Origin: Rhizobium sp.
GTDB lineage: Bacteria > Pseudomonadota > Alphaproteobacteria > Rhizobiales > Rhizobiaceae
Reading direction: 5' to 3'
NCBI GenBank assembly: GCA_003527225.1
Contig: DPXQ01000081.1
Coordinates: 65,577 to 111,148 of the forward strand
DNA length: 45,572 nucleotides
Shown: piece after piece, positions 42,807-45,572 of the stretch
How the letters are laid out: every line of letters begins with the position of its first letter
Numbering within the stretch: position 1 is the stretch's first letter
The notes under the pieces: model-generated
Database searches by the model: none
Told to the model about the DNA's origin: nothing
What the model saw: the letters and a program-made list of their open reading frames with translations, nothing else
Translations under genes and position numbers: made by a program

Positions 42807-42914
42807 ATGTGCAATTTGTATCGTCTACGAAGACGTGTCTTGACGCGCGAGGTCGAGTGGGATCGGCCCCCAATGTCCGCTATGCCGACATCTACCTCCG
42901 TGGGTCTAGGGTAG
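42807..42914 (+). pseudogene. Possible remnant of an SRAP (HMCES/YedK-like) gene
   Basis: A 35-codon frame begins MCNLYRL. MCNLY with Cys2 is the hallmark start of bacterial SRAP proteins, which crosslink to abasic sites in DNA; full-length members have about 200-250 residues. Here the frame stops after 35 codons, and no continuation is obvious because the AraC gene begins at once on the other strand. A chance match of five residues cannot be excluded. Confidence 0.3.
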
Positions 42915-42929
42915 CCATGGCGTCTCGCC

Positions 42930-43937
42930 TCACCGTGGGCGAACGGACGCGGAAGCGCCGTTGCCGATCGCTCCGGGCGGATAGCCGGTGACGCGCTTGA
43001 AGGCGCGGCTGAAGGCGGCGTGGGAGCCGTATCCCAGCCGATGCGCGGCGGTCTCGATCGGCATCCCGTCCCGCGAGATCCACTGGGCGGCAAGACGCAT
43101 GCGCATCTCGGTCAGGTAACGCAGCGGCGGCACGCCCGTGACCGCGAGAAAGCGCTCGGCGAAGACGGAGCGCGAGGCGCCCATGAGCTTCGCCAGTTCC
43201 ACAAGTGTCCAGTCGCGGCCGGGCTCGCGGTGAAGGGCGACCAGCACGCGCCCGAGGCGCGGGTCGCGCAAGGCGGCGATCCAGCCGCTCGCATCGCCGC
43301 AGCCGCATTCGACCCATGCCCGGACGATCGAGGCGGCGACGACATCGGCGAGGCGGGCGAGGATGCCTGCGTAGCCGGCGCGGCCCTGGCTGACCTCGCG
43401 CGCCATCGCCTCCAGCATCGGCAGGATTTCGGGATAGCGCGTCATGATCGTGTCGACCCGCATGACCTCGGGCATCAGCGCCACGAGCGGGTGCATGCTG
43501 CCGAGGTCGAAATCCATGCAGGCAGAGAAGATCAGTACGCGCTCTTCTTCGCGGCATGCACTCTCGTCACAGGCCATGATCGCGCTCACCATGGCGCAAA
43601 GCGGCTCCTTGTGCAGCGTGCCAAGATCGGCGCAGGGCTGAGAGACCTCGGCCGACGAGCCGATGAGATGACGGCCGCCGCGCGGCAAGAGCGCTGCGTC
43701 GCCTGCCTTCATCTCGTGCAGCACGCCGCTCGGCGCGCGAAGCGTGATCGTCCCGCGCGCGACGAACATGAATTTCGCCCGGCTGTCCCCCTCGCCGAAG
43801 GCATAGGCGAAGGGCGGCGAAAGCTCCACGCGGCGATAGTCGACCCCTACAAGCCGCATCCCGAGCAGCAACTCGCTGACGAGGTCGGGATCGAGGGAGC
43901 CGGTTGAGTGTGAAGTGGCGGACGTTCGATCAAGCAT
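42930..43937 (-). CDS. AraC-family regulator with cupin sensor domain
   Basis: A 335-residue regulator. The N-terminal part (about 20-210) is an AraC-type cupin (cupin_6): GVDYRRVELSPPFAYAFGEGDSRAKFMFVARGTITLRAPSG, AGDAALLPRGGRHLI. The C-terminal part (about 235-325) has two helix-turn-helix units with WTLVELAKLMGASRSVFAERFLAVTGVPPLRYLTEMRM and ETAAHRLGYGSHAAFSRAFKRVTGYPPGA. It is divergent from an MFS transporter, 84 bp away, and probably controls it. Confidence 0.88.
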   Translation of the reverse strand: MLDRTSATSHSTGSLDPDLVSELLLGMRLVGVDYRRVELSPPFAYAFGEGDSRAKFMFVARGTITLRAPSGVLHEMKAGDAALLPRGGRHLIGSSAEVSQPCADLGTLHKEPLCAMVSAIMACDESACREEERVLIFSACMDFDLGSMHPLVALMPEVMRVDTIMTRYPEILPMLEAMAREVSQGRAGYAGILARLADVVAASIVRAWVECGCGDASGWIAALRDPRLGRVLVALHREPGRDWTLVELAKLMGASRSVFAERFLAVTGVPPLRYLTEMRMRLAAQWISRDGMPIETAAHRLGYGSHAAFSRAFKRVTGYPPGAIGNGASASVRPR

Positions 43938-43940
43938 AAC

Positions 43941-43963
43941 GGATTTTCTGACATAGAAAGTCC
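43941..43963 (+). promoter_or_regulatory. Inverted repeat between the AraC gene and the MFS gene
   Basis: GGATTTTCT (43941-43949) and AGAAAGTCC (43955-43963) form 9-bp arms with one mismatch around GACAT. It begins 3 bp upstream of the AraC start codon in a short divergent interval and may be the binding site of that regulator. Confidence 0.4.
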
Positions 43964-44021
43964 GGGGAGTCCAGCCTAGCTTTTCGCCGTGCCATTCCTC
44001 CCATCGCGAAAGGTCAAGCTG

Positions 44022-45227
44022 ATGACATCCACCACCACCCAGGACCCCCCCGCCGGCGGGGCGTCCACGCCGGCCTGGCCGGCGGTCGCCTCCATGACGA
44101 TCGGCGTCTTCAGTCTGGTGACCGCCGAATTCCTGCCGGCCAGTCTCCTGACACCCATCGCCGCCGATCTATCCATAAGCGAAGGCGCGGCCGGCCAGGC
44201 CGTGACGACCACCGCGCTGTTCGGCTTCGCCACCAGCCTGCTGATCACCGCGGCTGCGCGCGGAACCGACCGGCGCAACCTGCTGATGTTCTTTTCCGCG
44301 CTCCTGATCGCCTCCAACCTGCTTGTCGCCTTTGCGCCGGGCCTTCCCCTTTTGCTCTTCGGCCGCGTGCTTCTCGGCGTGGCGCTCGGCGGCTTCTGGG
44401 CCATGTCCACCGCCGTCACTATGCGGCTGGTGCCGGCGGTGCTGGTGCCGAAGGCGCTCGCCATCCTCATGAGCGGCGTCTCGGTCGCAACCGTGCTGGC
44501 GGCGCCCGTGGGAAGCTATCTCGGCGATCTCCTCGGCTGGCGTGACGTCTTCCTGCTCGCCGCCGCGCTGGGTCTCCTCGCCTTGCTAGCGCAATGGTTG
44601 AGCCTTCCCTCCATGCGGCCGACAGGGGTCACGCGGCTGCGGACCATGTTCGACGTCCTGGTGCGTCCGGGCATCGGCTCCGGCATGCTGGCGGTGCTGC
44701 TGGTCTTCGGCGGACACTTCGTCTTCTTCACCTATCTGCGCGCATATCTCGAGAGCGGCAGCGGCTTTTCCATCGAATCGATCTCGGTCATCCTGCTCGG
44801 CTTCGGGGCGGCGAACTTTCTCGGAACGCTGCTGGGCGGGCGCCTCGTGCAGAAGAGGCTGCGGCTGACGCTGGTGTTGGCGCCGCTCGCCATGGGATCG
44901 ATCGCGACCACGATCGTTTTGGCGGGCACCGATCCTGTTGCCGATGTGGTCGCGGTCGTCCTCTGGGGCCTGTTCTTCGGCGCAGTGCCGGTCGCCTGGT
45001 CGAGCTGGATTGCCCATACGGTGCCGGACGAGACCGAGAGCGCCGGTGGGCTCTTCGTCGCCTCCATCAATGTCGCGATCGCGCTCGGCGCGGGTCTCGG
45101 CGGCCTGGTCTTCGACTTCACGGGCGGAACCGGAACCATCGCCGCGAGCGGGGCGGTGCTGGGGCTTGCCGCATTGAGCATCATGCTGGGCGTAAGGCTG
45201 CGTGCGCCCGCCGCCGTCGCGGCCTGA
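44022..45227 (+). CDS. MFS efflux transporter (DHA1 type)
   Basis: A 401-residue protein with about twelve transmembrane helices. Typical segments are VTAEFLPASLLTPIAADLSISEGAAGQAVTTTALFGFATSLLI and the motif-C-like stretch GVSVATVLAAPVGSYLGDLLGWRDVFLLAAALG in helix 5, which points to an antiporter of the DHA1 drug or sugar efflux kind. The start at 44022 is preferred over GTG at 43989 because AAAGG lies at the right distance. Substrate unknown. It is probably controlled by the divergent AraC gene. Confidence 0.88.
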   Translation: MTSTTTQDPPAGGASTPAWPAVASMTIGVFSLVTAEFLPASLLTPIAADLSISEGAAGQAVTTTALFGFATSLLITAAARGTDRRNLLMFFSALLIASNLLVAFAPGLPLLLFGRVLLGVALGGFWAMSTAVTMRLVPAVLVPKALAILMSGVSVATVLAAPVGSYLGDLLGWRDVFLLAAALGLLALLAQWLSLPSMRPTGVTRLRTMFDVLVRPGIGSGMLAVLLVFGGHFVFFTYLRAYLESGSGFSIESISVILLGFGAANFLGTLLGGRLVQKRLRLTLVLAPLAMGSIATTIVLAGTDPVADVVAVVLWGLFFGAVPVAWSSWIAHTVPDETESAGGLFVASINVAIALGAGLGGLVFDFTGGTGTIAASGAVLGLAALSIMLGVRLRAPAAVAA

Positions 45228-45252
45228 ACAACCTCACCGAACCTTGTTGGAC

Positions 45253-45272
45253 GGCGGGGAATCACTCCCGCC
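45253..45272 (+). terminator. Hairpin between convergent MFS gene and edd
   Basis: GGCGGG (45253-45258) and CCCGCC (45267-45272) pair around an 8-nt loop in the 66-bp convergent gap. No T tract is visible, so the assignment is tentative. Confidence 0.4.
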
Positions 45273-45293
45273 GCTCCGACATCGGCGGGATGA

Positions 45294-45572
45294 TCAGTAG
45301 AGCACGCTTGCACCCTGATCGGCGGGACCTGCATTCTGGCGGAAAGTGGCGAAGAGTTCGCGCCCGAGACCGAATTCGTTGGCCGAGAGATCGGCGATTG
45401 CCAGTGGCCGCGCGTCAAATTCCGCTGTCTCGACCAATACTTCAAGCGTGCCGGAGACTGCATCGACACGGATCATGTCGCCGTTGCGGATCTTTGCGAT
45501 CGGCCCACCGTCGACGGCTTCCGGCGTGACGTGGATCGCCGCCGGCACCTTGCCGGAAGCGCCCGACATGCG
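45294..45572 (-). CDS. edd: Phosphogluconate dehydratase Edd, C-terminal part (partial)
   Basis: The frame is open to the window edge, so the gene begins beyond it. The last 92 residues are present: [47 protein letters not shown], then [19 protein letters not shown]. This is the C-terminal swivelling domain of the IlvD/Edd family. Wording such as [13 protein letters not shown] fits Edd better than IlvD. Edd converts 6-phosphogluconate to KDPG in the Entner-Doudoroff pathway, the main sugar route in rhizobia. Confidence 0.9.
   Translation of the reverse strand, partial: RMSGASGKVPAAIHVTPEAVDGGPIAKIRNGDMIRVDAVSGTLEVLVETAEFDARPLAIADLSANEFGLGRELFATFRQNAGPADQGASVLY

Noticed and set aside
42048..42914. 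A 288-codon plus-strand frame across the sorbosone dehydrogenase-like gene
   Set aside because: All but the last 35 codons are antisense to a well-supported gene. Only the MCNLY-containing end is mentioned separately.
1..45572. tRNA, rRNA or phage genes
   Set aside because: No cloverleaf-like sequence, conserved rRNA segment, integrase or structural phage gene was recognised by reading. A tRNAscan or Rfam search was not possible.

Overview
The window looks chromosomal and comes from an alphaproteobacterium of the family Rhizobiaceae, probably close to Sinorhizobium/Ensifer, Rhizobium or Ciceribacter. The evidence is gene content and order. There are four tandem 320-residue complex-type flagellins, the rhizobial motor proteins MotB, MotC and MotE, an orphan OmpR-like regulator of the Rem/FtcR type, the FlaF/FlbT pair, then an aglR-aglEFGAK alpha-glucoside operon and finally edd. 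From memory this is close to the S. meliloti chromosomal order. No database search was possible.

Layout. (1) 1-4743: the 3' part of a basal-body operon, flgG(partial)-flgA-flgI-motE-flgH-fliL-fliP, mostly with overlapping stop/start codons. (2) 5079-9971: four single flagellin genes, each with its own leader, and each followed by a hairpin. (3) 10297-15558: a FliH-like protein, motB, motC, fliK and a lytic transglycosylase. (4) 15839-16510: the rem/ftcR-type regulator. (5) 16642-26924: flgE, flgK, flgL, flaF, flbT, flgD, fliQ, flhA, fliR, then small genes that look like FliJ, FlgJ (rod-binding domain only), FlgN and a FliL-like (MotF-type) protein. (6) 27207-29064: a WecG/TagA-type glycosyltransferase and folD. 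(7) 29376-37142: LacI-type aglR divergent from aglEFGAK. Two 271-bp MITE-like copies in direct orientation lie at the outer ends of this block. (8) 37552-39653: a PilZ-like protein and a membrane-anchored L,D-transpeptidase-like protein (DUF2778/Tlde1 domain). (9) 39768-45227: an apparently accessory block with an OhrR-type regulator divergent from a Tat-exported alpha/beta hydrolase, a sorbosone-dehydrogenase-like protein, a possible SRAP remnant, and an AraC regulator divergent from an MFS transporter. (10) 45294-45572: the 3' end of edd.

How it works together. Regions 1-5 encode hook and rod parts, P and L rings, export gate, motor and filament. Region 4 supplies the transcriptional activator, and FlaF/FlbT supply post-transcriptional control of flagellin. 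Region 7 is a self-contained system that imports alpha-glucosides and hydrolyses them in the cytoplasm under a LacI-type repressor; a perfect 12-bp operator palindrome lies upstream of aglE.

Most interesting signals. (a) All four flagellin leaders share the same two-part RNA architecture: a 6-bp hairpin with TGCCGG/CCGGCA arms, immediately followed by a UGUCC(C) strand that can pair with the Shine-Dalgarno region. The pairing survives sequence changes on the ribosome-binding-site side. This is a good candidate target for FlbT/FlaF control. (b) Both MITE-like copies sit precisely in the TA of a stop codon, with a TA duplication. Because both element ends begin with G, the interrupted stop codon becomes TAG and the protein is unchanged.
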